NCBI GenBank assembly: GCA_030445275.1
Contig: JAUCSE010000084.1
Coordinates: forward strand, 1 to 34,301
Reading direction: 5' to 3'
Length of the DNA: 34,301 bases
From: Mucilaginibacter sp.
GTDB lineage: Bacteria; Bacteroidota; Bacteroidia; Sphingobacteriales; Sphingobacteriaceae
Both the position numbers and the translations under genes were made by a program. Within the stretch, counting starts at the first letter, position 1. Every line of letters starts with the position of its first letter. This document shows, one piece after another, positions 16,490 to 25,594 of this stretch. The notes under the pieces were generated by a model. It was not told the origin of the DNA. It did no database searches and was given only the letters and a program-made list of their open reading frames with translations.

Positions 16490-18378
16490 CCACAGCAGAA
16501 AGAATAAGAATAATAGAAGCATCCTGTAAGCAAGTTGGGCGAGGCGTGTTTTTTTCGACACTGATCATTGTGGCTTCCTTTCTGCCTGTGTTCCTGCTGG
16601 AAGGACAAGAAGGGAAATTGTTTGGGCCTTTGGCCTGGACAAAAACCTTTATCCTGGCCATTGATGCCATACTTGCCGTAACACTGGCCCCAGTGCTGAT
16701 CTCCTTTTTTCTGAAAGGGAAATTAAGAACAGATGACCATAATCCGATAAACAGGAATATGGAAAAATGGTACCGGCCAATTTTAAACTGGTGCATCACT
16801 TGGCGAAAAACCACTATTGGCATCAACCTGATCGCCTTATTGATCAGTATACCGTTATTACTTAGTCTGGGTAGCGAATTTATGCCTCCTCTGGATGAGG
16901 GAAGTATCCTGTTTATGCCGGTTACCATGCCCGATATTTCTAATGCTCAGGCCAAGCAGCTTTTGCAGGTACAGGACAGGATCATTAAAAGTGTACCCGA
17001 GGTAAAGAACGTATTAGGGAAGGCAGGCCGGGCGAATACTGCTACCGATAACTCACCAATTAGCATGGTTGAAACCATTATCCTGTTAAAACCTACTAAC
17101 GAGTGGCGTAAAGGAATTAAAAAGGAAGATATCATCAACGAACTAAATGCTAAACTCCAGATTCCGGGTGTAGTTAACGGTTGGACACAGCCTATCATTA
17201 ACCGGATCAATATGCTTTCTACCGGTATCCGTACTGATGTGGGTTTAAAGATCTACGGTCAAAATCTGGATACTTTGTATGCTTTGTCTAATCAGATGAA
17301 AAAGGCTTTAAATGGAATAAACGGGGTAAAGGATCTTTATGTTGATCCGATAACAGGTGGTAAATATCTGGATATACAAATTAATAAAGATGCCATTGGC
17401 AGGTATGGATTAAGTGTAAACGACGTAAATGAAGTAGTGGAAAGTGCATTAGGAGGGATGAACCTCACCCCAACCATAGAGGGAAGGCGAAGATTTAGTG
17501 TAAACCTTCGCCTGGCACAGGATTACCGGAACAACATCGAGGCAATTAAACGCACATTGGTACAAACCACGGGTTACGGTCCCATTCCATTATCATCGGT
17601 GGCGGACATTAGGATTAGTGATGGCCCTGCTATGATCCAGTCTGAAAACGCGCTGTTAAGAGGAGCAGTATTGTTTAATGTTCGCGACCGTGATCTGGGT
17701 AGCACGGTAAAAGAGGCGCAGGACAGGTTGAACACCATGGTAAAAAGTTTACCCAAAGGCTATTTCCTGGAATGGAGCGGACAGTATGAGAATTTAATCA
17801 GGGCGGAGCGTACATTAAAACTGATTTTGCCCATTGTGCTTGTGATTATTTTTGCCTGCTTATATTTTGCTTTCCATTCCATCAGAGAAGCATTTTTTAG
17901 CCTGATCTCTATACCATTTGCTTTAATAGGGGGCGCTTATATGGTATATTTCTTTGGTGTTCATCTTTCGGTTGCTGTTGCCGTTGGTTTTATTGCCCTG
18001 TTTGGAATCGCTGTAGAAACTGGTATTGTTATGGTGATATACCTTAACGATGCCATGCAGCAATTGGTGGCGCTTAAAGGTAACTCTAACGAAACGATCT
18101 CTCGCGAAGATCTTCGGGAATATGTGATGAATGGCGCTATCAAGAGATTAAGGCCCAAATTAATGACGGTCTGCGTGGCCTTATTTGGCTTGGTACCCGT
18201 GCTTTGGGCTTCAGGAACAGGCAGCGACGTGATGCGCCCCATTGTACTACCCATGATCGGTGGCGTGTTAACATCATCAACCCATATTTTACTGGTTACC
18301 CCATTGATCTTCCTGATGGTTAAAGAATATGAACTGAAAAAGCACGGCAAACTGGAAGTGCTGGATGTAAAGGAATAA
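16486..18378 (+). CDS. cusA: CusA-type RND pump, C-terminal part (TM5-TM12)
   Basis: A 630-aa continuation of the same RND pump: the conserved ERIRIIEASCKQVGR loop, TM5-TM6, the second periplasmic pore domain, and TM7-TM12 near the C-terminus. The methionines that relay copper in E. coli CusA (M573, M623, M672) are all present as Met144 (LFMPV), Met194 (ISMVET) and Met243 (INMLSTG), with the same spacing of 50 and 49 residues. This favours Cu(I)/Ag(I) over Co/Zn/Cd. Parts one and two sum to 1054 aa, the normal length of an intact CusA, so little or nothing seems lost at the junction. No frameshift is seen elsewhere. The TolC-like gene follows after 4 bp. Confidence 0.9.
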   Translation: MTTAERIRIIEASCKQVGRGVFFSTLIIVASFLPVFLLEGQEGKLFGPLAWTKTFILAIDAILAVTLAPVLISFFLKGKLRTDDHNPINRNMEKWYRPILNWCITWRKTTIGINLIALLISIPLLLSLGSEFMPPLDEGSILFMPVTMPDISNAQAKQLLQVQDRIIKSVPEVKNVLGKAGRANTATDNSPISMVETIILLKPTNEWRKGIKKEDIINELNAKLQIPGVVNGWTQPIINRINMLSTGIRTDVGLKIYGQNLDTLYALSNQMKKALNGINGVKDLYVDPITGGKYLDIQINKDAIGRYGLSVNDVNEVVESALGGMNLTPTIEGRRRFSVNLRLAQDYRNNIEAIKRTLVQTTGYGPIPLSSVADIRISDGPAMIQSENALLRGAVLFNVRDRDLGSTVKEAQDRLNTMVKSLPKGYFLEWSGQYENLIRAERTLKLILPIVLVIIFACLYFAFHSIREAFFSLISIPFALIGGAYMVYFFGVHLSVAVAVGFIALFGIAVETGIVMVIYLNDAMQQLVALKGNSNETISREDLREYVMNGAIKRLRPKLMTVCVALFGLVPVLWASGTGSDVMRPIVLPMIGGVLTSSTHILLVTPLIFLMVKEYELKKHGKLEVLDVKE

Positions 18379-18382
18379 TCAA

Positions 18383-19648
18383 ATGAAAACAACATATCAA
18401 ATTATAGCAACCGTCTTGATATGCCTTATGGGTATATCAGAAACAAAGGCACAAAGCCGGTACTTGCCTCTGGATAGTGTACTGGTACGTATAATATTTA
18501 ATCCATCCTTACAAGCTTATGATGCAAAAATAAGTGCACAAAATGCCTTTGCGGAAGGTGTTGAAAGTCTTGATGCACCAAAGATTAGCGCCGGACAATA
18601 CCAGACACCGTATCGGATTGCACCCAATGAGGGCTCGTTTATGATCAGTGCCGAACAAATGTTTACTAATCCGGCAAAACTAAGAGCGAAAGGGGATTAT
18701 ATGAAAGGGATGTCTAAAGTTACAGCAGAGGATAAAAACTACATCAAAAACCAACTCGTAGCACAGGGACGACAATATTATTACGATCGGGTGATCCTGG
18801 AAAAAAAGCTGTCTTTATTGCAAAGTACACAGGGCTTGTTAGAATATATGCTTAAGGATGCCAATATCAAGCTAACCTACGGCAAGGAAAAACTAAACAA
18901 TATTTACAAAGCAAAGGCTGACTTGTATCAGCTGGATAATATCAGGGAACAACTGAACAATGAGATCAGGCAAAAGAATATTATGTTGAATACATTGATG
19001 AACCAGGATAAGCAAACTGTTTTCATGGTTGATACCAACATTGTGATCCGTGATTATGAAACAAGCTTAACGGATACAGCTTCTTTAGCGATTGCGCGGA
19101 GTGATATCAAAGGGATTAGCCGGAGTATTGAATTACAACAATTGAATGCTAAAGCGGAATATAGCAAACGTAAGCCTGATTTTGGCATTCAAGCAGCTCA
19201 TATGATTGGTTTCGGAAATATGTCCAGTCAGTATATTTTAATGGGTTCCATTACTATTCCCATAGTTCCATGGGCATCTAAGGAATACAAATCCAACCTG
19301 AAAGGTATTCGATATGAAGTGGAAGAGCTGCAGCAAAAGAAACTGGAATTACTGAACCAGGCCGAGGGGCAGATAGCTGGTTTAAAAGCGGATATCAGCA
19401 GCAAGAAAAGGCAGCTCAAAAATTACCAGCAAAATATTATTCCGGCCCAGCAAAATAATTATAAAACAGCGCTGCTGGCATATGAGCAAAATACGGGTGA
19501 CCTGCCATCGGTATTGCAAGGTATTAAAGACCTACAAACAGCCCGCATGGATGCATTGGACCGTTTGCAGGAGTTATTACAATTACAGGTTGCTTATGAA
19601 AGGGAAAATGAAACTGAAATGATTGCTTCAATGCCATTAAAAAAATAA
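18383..19648 (+). CDS. TolC-family outer-membrane efflux channel (CusC-like)
   Basis: A 421-aa outer-membrane factor expected to complete the tripartite Cus pump. The signal peptide ends near residue 24 (TKAQ); it is not a lipoprotein, unlike E. coli CusC. Long amphipathic helices with Gln/Lys/Leu repeats (about 120-200 and 310-400) match the TolC coiled-coil barrel. The shortish length is typical of Bacteroidota CusC-type proteins. It starts 4 bp after cusA and ends 9 bp before the first adaptor gene, so all four probably form one operon. Confidence 0.84.
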   Translation: MKTTYQIIATVLICLMGISETKAQSRYLPLDSVLVRIIFNPSLQAYDAKISAQNAFAEGVESLDAPKISAGQYQTPYRIAPNEGSFMISAEQMFTNPAKLRAKGDYMKGMSKVTAEDKNYIKNQLVAQGRQYYYDRVILEKKLSLLQSTQGLLEYMLKDANIKLTYGKEKLNNIYKAKADLYQLDNIREQLNNEIRQKNIMLNTLMNQDKQTVFMVDTNIVIRDYETSLTDTASLAIARSDIKGISRSIELQQLNAKAEYSKRKPDFGIQAAHMIGFGNMSSQYILMGSITIPIVPWASKEYKSNLKGIRYEVEELQQKKLELLNQAEGQIAGLKADISSKKRQLKNYQQNIIPAQQNNYKTALLAYEQNTGDLPSVLQGIKDLQTARMDALDRLQELLQLQVAYERENETEMIASMPLKK

Positions 19649-19657
19649 TTAAACGCG

Positions 19658-20920
19658 ATGAAAAATATTAGTATGATTAAAATAGGCTTGATAGTCGCCA
19701 TCGTAGTATTGTTTAGTGCGTGTTCAAATCCTAAACCAGTAACGGTAGCCACTACGCAGGAAAAGTCAATAGTAAAATATACCTGCCCAATGCATCCGCA
19801 GATCATGGAAGATCATCCGGGCAGTTGCCCGATATGCGGAATGAATCTGGTCAAAAAATCGGGAGAGGCTAGTGAGAGCGCAGGCATCAGTTTAAATACA
19901 GTTCTGCAACCGGTTAATTCTACTGTTATTACTTCAATTAAGGCAATCAGTCCCGAAGAAAGAACAGTTCCAACGGAGATTAAGGCACAGGGATATCTTG
20001 ATTTTGATACCCGTACGTTCAATAATATTTCGGCAAGATTTTCAGGGCGGATCGAAAAATTGTATATCAAATATGCTTTTCAGGAAATTCACGCGGGGCA
20101 GCGAATCTTTGATATATACAGCCCGGAAATGATTAGCGCGCAGCAGGACCTGCTTTATCTCCAGGCACACTCAGCACAGGAAACAGAACTGATCAATGCA
20201 GCAAAACAGAAGCTACTATTGATGGGAATGACCAACGCACAGATCAACCAGGTACTACTGACTAAAAGGCCGCTTATTAATTTACCGGTCTACAGCCCTT
20301 ACGAAGGACATGTACATGATATGTCTCATAGCCAAATGGCTAATGCCAATAATGTATCAGAACCAACGGATTTCAACACTAACCTTCCGCTTTCTGCCAG
20401 GGAGGGGATGTATGTAGAAAAAGGGCAAAATATTTTTAATATAGTAGATCCACACAAACTATGGGCGGTTATTAAGATTGACCGCTCCAGTATGATAAAT
20501 CTGAAATTAAATCAGCAAGTAATGATCAGTCTGCCAGATGTTCCGGGTAAAACGATTAATGGCAAAGTGAACTTTATAGAACCTGTATTACAGCAGGGGG
20601 ATAAAACCGTTAGTATCAGGGTTTATATTGATAATATGGAGCATGAGCTTAAGGTGAACAGTTTGATCAGTGCCACTATACAAACTGGCATAAGCAAAGG
20701 ATTATGGATACCACGGTCTGCAGTGATAGATCTGGGGCAGACAAAGGTAGTTTGGCTTAAAACAGATGGTTTGTATAAGGCACATCAGGTGATTGCCGGA
20801 ACTCAAAATGGTAACGAAATAGAGATTGTTAAAGGTCTGAGCCTGAATGATCATATAGCAGCAGATGCTCAATATTTAACAGATAGTGAAAGTTTTATTA
20901 AAACGAAGGATAATGAATAA
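19658..20920 (+). CDS. cusB: CusB-like RND periplasmic adaptor with N-terminal HMBD
   Basis: A 420-aa membrane-fusion protein linking inner-membrane CusA with the outer-membrane channel. It is a predicted lipoprotein (LFSAC, acylated Cys22). An HMBD follows at residues 41-64 with ligands Cys43, Met45, His46, Cys57, Cys60 and Met62. The rest shows CusB-type beta-barrel/lipoyl/helical-hairpin segments: DFDTRTFNNISARFSGRIEK, then IYSPEMISAQQDLLYL, and VDPHKLWAVIKID. The HMBD probably receives metal from the stand-alone HMBD protein. It overlaps the next adaptor gene by a few bases. Confidence 0.88.
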   Translation: MKNISMIKIGLIVAIVVLFSACSNPKPVTVATTQEKSIVKYTCPMHPQIMEDHPGSCPICGMNLVKKSGEASESAGISLNTVLQPVNSTVITSIKAISPEERTVPTEIKAQGYLDFDTRTFNNISARFSGRIEKLYIKYAFQEIHAGQRIFDIYSPEMISAQQDLLYLQAHSAQETELINAAKQKLLLMGMTNAQINQVLLTKRPLINLPVYSPYEGHVHDMSHSQMANANNVSEPTDFNTNLPLSAREGMYVEKGQNIFNIVDPHKLWAVIKIDRSSMINLKLNQQVMISLPDVPGKTINGKVNFIEPVLQQGDKTVSIRVYIDNMEHELKVNSLISATIQTGISKGLWIPRSAVIDLGQTKVVWLKTDGLYKAHQVIAGTQNGNEIEIVKGLSLNDHIAADAQYLTDSESFIKTKDNE

Positions 20921-22178
20921 TAAACATAATAGATATTCATGTTATGGAAGAGCAGGAGTATATTTCCTGTTAGCTTTCCTGATTGCTGCTTTGTTTGAGG
21001 CATGTAAGCAAAAAATACAGCCAAAGATGGAACAGAAGATGAGCAAAACGCAAAGCCGGTTTTATTATACCTGTTCGATGCATCCACAGATACATGAAGA
21101 TCATCCGGGGAATTGTCCTATCTGCGGTATGAAGCTGATTAAGGTTGAAATGACAGGGGATGATGCCGCTTCCATGAACAAAATTGTTCTTACTGCTGCT
21201 CAAGTGCAGCTTGCCGGGATACAAACCGATATTGTTAGAGAAGAAAGCGTAGCCAATGAAAAGGTACTTACCGGAACGGTAACTGCTAATGAAAACCGGT
21301 CAGAACAATTAAGCGCAAGGATCGGAGGGAGGATACAACAGCTGTTTATTCGCACTTTGGGTGAAAAGGTTGCTGTCGGCCAGCCTGTTTATGCTATTTA
21401 CAGCGAAGATCTGCTGGAAGCCGAAAAGGAATACTTATTGGCCCGACAACAACAAAAGGTTTTAAACAACCCGGATGTCGATTACAAACGATTGATTAGC
21501 GCTGCCGAAAATAAATTGATATTATGGGGATTGACACCGGTGCAGATCAAGAATTTGGCAACATCAGCTAAAGTATTGACCACAGTAACTATGCATAGTA
21601 ATGTGAGCGGAACGGTAAGCGACATTGCAGTACATGAAGGTGATTATGTAACCGAAGGAGCGCCCATACTGAAAACTCAAGGTTTAAATTCATTATGGGT
21701 CGAAGCTCAGTTGTATGCGGGTGAAGCAGGAAGTTATCATGAAAATGATCAGGTATCTGTTTCATTTCCGGATTTAAGTAACCAGTTGATCAGTGGTAAG
21801 GTTGAATTCATCAATCCTGAGTTATCTGATGCTTCTAAAGTAGATCTGGTTAGGATAAGTATCACTAATCTTCAAGGATTGATCCGACCCGGCATGCAGG
21901 CTTATATTTCTGTAGGCAGCAGAAAAAACAAAACGTTGGCTGTACCTGCCTCGTCCGTTTTATCAGATGGAAAAGGGGATATGGTTTGGGTTAAAAATGC
22001 AGATGGAAGCTTTACTTCTAAAACAATCAAATTAGGGGTAGGTAATCAAAGTTATTTGCCAGTGCTATCTGGTTTAAATAAAGGTGATATAGTGGTAACC
22101 AATGGCGCTTATTTACTAAATAGCGAAGCCTTATTTAAGAATGGGAACAATGACAGCATGAGTAGAATGAAAATGTAG
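20913..22178 (+). CDS. Second CusB-like RND adaptor with N-terminal HMBD
   Basis: A second membrane-fusion protein of about 421 aa. I choose ATG 20913, which overlaps the upstream stop by 8 bp and gives a lipoprotein signal (LFEAC). A longer in-frame start at 20886 would lie deeper inside the previous gene. An HMBD follows the lipobox (YTCSMHPQIHEDHPGNCPIC-GM), then lipoyl/hairpin segments (SARIGGRIQQLFI, AIYSEDLLEAEKEYLLARQQ) and the beta-barrel. It is homologous to but clearly diverged from the previous adaptor. Two adaptors with one pump suggests a heteromeric adaptor ring or alternative assemblies; that is inference. A non-coding 206-bp stretch with the susC promoter follows. Confidence 0.87.
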   Translation: MNNKHNRYSCYGRAGVYFLLAFLIAALFEACKQKIQPKMEQKMSKTQSRFYYTCSMHPQIHEDHPGNCPICGMKLIKVEMTGDDAASMNKIVLTAAQVQLAGIQTDIVREESVANEKVLTGTVTANENRSEQLSARIGGRIQQLFIRTLGEKVAVGQPVYAIYSEDLLEAEKEYLLARQQQKVLNNPDVDYKRLISAAENKLILWGLTPVQIKNLATSAKVLTTVTMHSNVSGTVSDIAVHEGDYVTEGAPILKTQGLNSLWVEAQLYAGEAGSYHENDQVSVSFPDLSNQLISGKVEFINPELSDASKVDLVRISITNLQGLIRPGMQAYISVGSRKNKTLAVPASSVLSDGKGDMVWVKNADGSFTSKTIKLGVGNQSYLPVLSGLNKGDIVVTNGAYLLNSEALFKNGNNDSMSRMKM

Positions 22179-22310
22179 CAATATTAAACAGATTTTGTAT
22201 TAGAAGATTTTTTTAAGTAGATAACGCGTAATTATTTCGGATGGATTATATGTAGGTACTATGGCATCATAATGCGTTTGCATGCTGGCTAAAATTATTA
22301 AATAAAAAAA

Positions 22311-22340
22311 TTGCAAAAATAAAAATTGTAATTATCTTTA
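22311..22340 (+). promoter_or_regulatory. Bacteroidota-type promoter of susC
   Basis: A -33 element TTG (22311-22313) and a -7 element TATCTTTA (22333-22340; consensus TAnnTTTG) are separated by 19 bp, the normal Bacteroidota spacing. They lie 44 bp before the susC ATG. The rest of the 206-bp gap 22179-22384 is A/T-rich and shows no gene. Confidence 0.65.
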
Positions 22341-22346
22341 TAAATA

Positions 22347-22367
22347 AGAATAGACCAGACTAGACCA
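22347..22367 (+). promoter_or_regulatory. Candidate operator, direct repeat of TAGACCA
   Basis: TAGACCA occurs at 22351-22357 and again at 22361-22367, exactly 10 bp apart (one helical turn), just after the susC -7 element and so over or after the start of transcription. The 20 bases 22347-22366 match 18 of 20 positions at 29991-30010, ahead of another gene of the locus. Placement suits repression by steric block. The GntR-type protein encoded at 27339 is the obvious candidate binder. Confidence 0.65.
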
Positions 22368-22384
22368 ATTAATTTAAACGTATT

Positions 22385-25300
22385 ATGAAACAAAAAGTAC
22401 CTAACAAATTGGGGCTTGCTATGCTTTGCTGCATTTTGCTGCTGAGCTTTCAACAAGTTTTTTCCCAGCAACAAAAAAGCATCTCGGGCCGCGTAAAAGA
22501 TGAGCAAGGCTTGCCTATGCCCGCTGTCAGTATCCATCTTACTGGCACCACTCAAGGGACAACGAGCGATGTCAATGGATATTACAAAATCAACGCGCCG
22601 GAAAACGCGACACTGGAATTTTCCTTTATGGGTTATGAGAAAAAGACAGTAAAGGTTACCGGTAGTTGGGATGGAAATGTGGTTATGCAGGTGGATAAAA
22701 AAGTCAGAGACCTGAACGAAGTTGTGGTAGTAGCTTACGGCACCCAAAAGAAGGCAAATCTTACAGGCTCAGTAGCAGCGATTGGAGCAAAAGAACTTCA
22801 GGGCCGCCCGGTTACCAACCTTAACGATGCGCTGCAGGGCACCATGGCCGGGGTTACTGTTACCACTACAGGCGGGCAGCCTGGCTCATCCGGCAATATT
22901 AATATACGCGGTATTGGTACACCGAACAACAGCACCCCCATGGTGGTAATCGACGGTGTCATCGGTAATTTATCAGATGTAAACCCGAACGATGTACAAT
23001 CGGTTTCCGTATTGAAAGACGCGGCTTCGGCGGCGATATATGGATCCCGTGCTGCCAATGGAGTTATATTGGTTACCACCAAAAGAGGTAAGAGCGGTAA
23101 GATGCAAATAAATTACACCGCCTACGCAGGTAAGCAAAAGCCCACCAATCTGCCAGATTTTTTACCCTCCTGGCAGGCAGCTACCTTGTATAATCAGGCT
23201 TTGGCAAATGAAGGGCAGACTCCTTACTGGACGGCTAATGATATTACTTTGTTTAAAAACCAAACCGACCCCGATACACACCCTAATACCGATTGGCAGG
23301 GCTTTCTTTATAAAGGCAGCGGCTTTCAGCAAAATCACGCTGTTAATATCGGTGGGGGAGATGAAAAAACGCAATATGCCTTTTCCCTGGGTTATTTTCA
23401 GCAGGATGGTATTATACAAAAGTCAAATTATAAAAGGTATTCTACCCGCATGAACCTCAATTCTGCTATCACCAAAAATTTTAGTGTAAATGCAAATTTA
23501 TCGTTTTTATATGCACCAACCCAGGCACCGGATGGTTTAGGCGGCGGAGATATAGGCGGTATCATTGGCACAACGGCCGCAATGAACAGCACAGTTGTAA
23601 ATCAATACAAAAATGGTGTTTACAACTATCTTTCTTTTGGCAACCCGATTTCATGGCTTAACTCCCCGGGTTATAATAATAATCAAAACTCTCTTTTTAC
23701 AGGCAATGCCGGGGTTGATTGGGAGCCGATCAAAGGGCTCCATTTTAAACCATCATTCTCCTATAGGTATAATACAAACCCTGCCCAGGAATTTAAGCCT
23801 GCAGATATTTATTATGACCCCAAGAACCCAATCCTACCTGTAGCAACTATAAGCCAAAGCTCAATAGCTAATGCTAATACTATTAATAGTTACTATAACC
23901 TACAGGCATTGTTGGAATATGACAGGCATTTTGGTAAACACAGTATTGATATATTGGCGGGTAGTTCGCAAGAACTTACATCATACCAATACCTTTACGC
24001 GTACAGGCAAAATTTCCTCAACAGTTCGCTATCACAAATAAACGCGGCACCAAAGATAGGACAGCAGAATGGTGGCAGTTCCAGCCAGTTAGCCCTACTA
24101 TCATATTTTGGCCGCGCCAGATATGCCTATGATGACAAATACCTGCTTGAGGCAAATCTGCGCGATGACGGCTCGTCACGGTTTACCAATGGGCAACGGT
24201 GGGGTGTTTATCCCTCCTTTTCTGCTGGCTGGAATATTTCAAAAGAGCCATTTTTTGGTTCATTAACAAATGTTGTCCCTATGCTCAAGCTGCGGGCTTC
24301 CTGGGGTAAGTTAGGCAATCAAAACTTAGTAAATACAAATCAAATTCAAACATTCTATGGCGCAAGCAGCCTTAGTATCCCAAATGCATATCCGGCTATT
24401 TCGATTATACCAGGCGATCAGAATTATTCGTTCAATCAAACGCTTGCTCCGGGTATCGCTCAGTTAAGTGGGGCCAATCCATCCATTACCTGGGAAAAGA
24501 CCACTACTACCGATGTAGGTTTGGATATGGAACTCCTGAATAGCAATTTGAGTTTTACAGCTGATTATTTTGTAAAAAACACCAATGATATATTACTGCA
24601 ACTGCCGGCCAGTAGTGTTTACGGCTTTACAACACCTTTCCAAAATGCTGGTGCGGTGCGTAATTCAGGCTGGGAACTGGCTGCAGCATACCGAAACAAG
24701 GTTGGTAATGTATCCTACAATATTGCTGTTAATGCCTCATTCATCACCAATAAAATAACTGATTTGGCAGGTACAGGATCTATTTCCAGCGGAAGGGTAG
24801 TGGGATATCCTCTTAATGCATTTTACGGGTACCAGGTGGAAGGTATTTTCCAGACACAGCAGCAGGTAAATGACCACGCCAAACAAAGCGGCGGCGTTAT
24901 TGGTCCCGGCGACCTGATGTATAAAGATATCAGCGGCCCTAATGGGAAGCCCGATGGCGTTATTGATGGTAATGATCGCGTGTACCTGGGATCGCCTTTC
25001 CCAAAAACTACATTTGGTTTTACACTGGGTGCAGGCTGGAAAGGATTTAACGTGAGTGGCTTTTTCCAGGGAGCATTAGGCGTGAAGAATTACGTTCAGG
25101 GTTTTGAGCTGGGCTCGCTACAACAGGCCAATATCGGTAATCCCACCACGGCCTTGCTGAATGCCTGGACACCGACCAATACCTCGGCTACCTTCCCGCG
25201 TTTGTGGTCTACTTATACGCAAAACAACCCTCAGAACTTTGTATCATCTTTTTGGGTAAGAAATGCATCCTATCTACGATTAAAGAATTTATTGGTGAGT

Positions 25301-25492
25301 TATACTCTGCCCAGTAAAACACTTGAAAAACTAGGTGTCAGAGGTGTCAAGATCTATTACAGCGGACAAAATATCCTCACATTCACCAGCTTTTATAAAT
25401 GGGTTGACCCTGAAACCAATACAGGGAACAACGCTTACGGATCATACCCGCAGCTAAAAACAAATACTCTGGGTGTTGAGGTAACATTTTAA
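22385..25492 (+). CDS. SusC/RagA-type TonB-linked outer-membrane transporter
   Basis: A 1035-aa SusC-like porin that imports oligosaccharides across the outer membrane using TonB energy. The signal peptide ends near residue 28 (FSQQ). A CarboxypepD_reg-like domain (about 32-110) precedes the plug, with the typical LNEVVVVAYGTQKKANLTGS junction, NIRGIG and VLKDAASAAIYGSRAANGVI. The 22-strand beta-barrel fills the rest and the protein ends LGVEVTF. No N-terminal anti-sigma-interacting (STN) domain is seen, so control is probably through the local regulator rather than an ECF sigma/anti-sigma pair. SusD follows after 102 bp. Ligand is inferred from neighbouring pectin enzymes. Confidence 0.96.
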   Translation: MKQKVPNKLGLAMLCCILLLSFQQVFSQQQKSISGRVKDEQGLPMPAVSIHLTGTTQGTTSDVNGYYKINAPENATLEFSFMGYEKKTVKVTGSWDGNVVMQVDKKVRDLNEVVVVAYGTQKKANLTGSVAAIGAKELQGRPVTNLNDALQGTMAGVTVTTTGGQPGSSGNINIRGIGTPNNSTPMVVIDGVIGNLSDVNPNDVQSVSVLKDAASAAIYGSRAANGVILVTTKRGKSGKMQINYTAYAGKQKPTNLPDFLPSWQAATLYNQALANEGQTPYWTANDITLFKNQTDPDTHPNTDWQGFLYKGSGFQQNHAVNIGGGDEKTQYAFSLGYFQQDGIIQKSNYKRYSTRMNLNSAITKNFSVNANLSFLYAPTQAPDGLGGGDIGGIIGTTAAMNSTVVNQYKNGVYNYLSFGNPISWLNSPGYNNNQNSLFTGNAGVDWEPIKGLHFKPSFSYRYNTNPAQEFKPADIYYDPKNPILPVATISQSSIANANTINSYYNLQALLEYDRHFGKHSIDILAGSSQELTSYQYLYAYRQNFLNSSLSQINAAPKIGQQNGGSSSQLALLSYFGRARYAYDDKYLLEANLRDDGSSRFTNGQRWGVYPSFSAGWNISKEPFFGSLTNVVPMLKLRASWGKLGNQNLVNTNQIQTFYGASSLSIPNAYPAISIIPGDQNYSFNQTLAPGIAQLSGANPSITWEKTTTTDVGLDMELLNSNLSFTADYFVKNTNDILLQLPASSVYGFTTPFQNAGAVRNSGWELAAAYRNKVGNVSYNIAVNASFITNKITDLAGTGSISSGRVVGYPLNAFYGYQVEGIFQTQQQVNDHAKQSGGVIGPGDLMYKDISGPNGKPDGVIDGNDRVYLGSPFPKTTFGFTLGAGWKGFNVSGFFQGALGVKNYVQGFELGSLQQANIGNPTTALLNAWTPTNTSATFPRLWSTYTQNNPQNFVSSFWVRNASYLRLKNLLVSYTLPSKTLEKLGVRGVKIYYSGQNILTFTSFYKWVDPETNTGNNAYGSYPQLKTNTLGVEVTF

Positions 25493-25594
25493 TTATTAAA
25501 AAATAGTCAATGAAACCATCATGAGCTACCGCTCAAAAAACAAAATGAATAAGCTCGCGATAGCTTCATTACCATTAAAAAACAAATTACTTTA

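Noticed and set aside
16486..18378. Reading the pump as a zinc/cobalt CzcA
   Set aside because: All three methionines of the CusA copper relay are present with exact spacing, and the cluster is rich in soft-metal Cys/Met domains.
23613..23843. Short alternative-frame ORFs within susC and susD
   Set aside because: They lie entirely inside well-supported genes and show no domain, signal or independent promoter.
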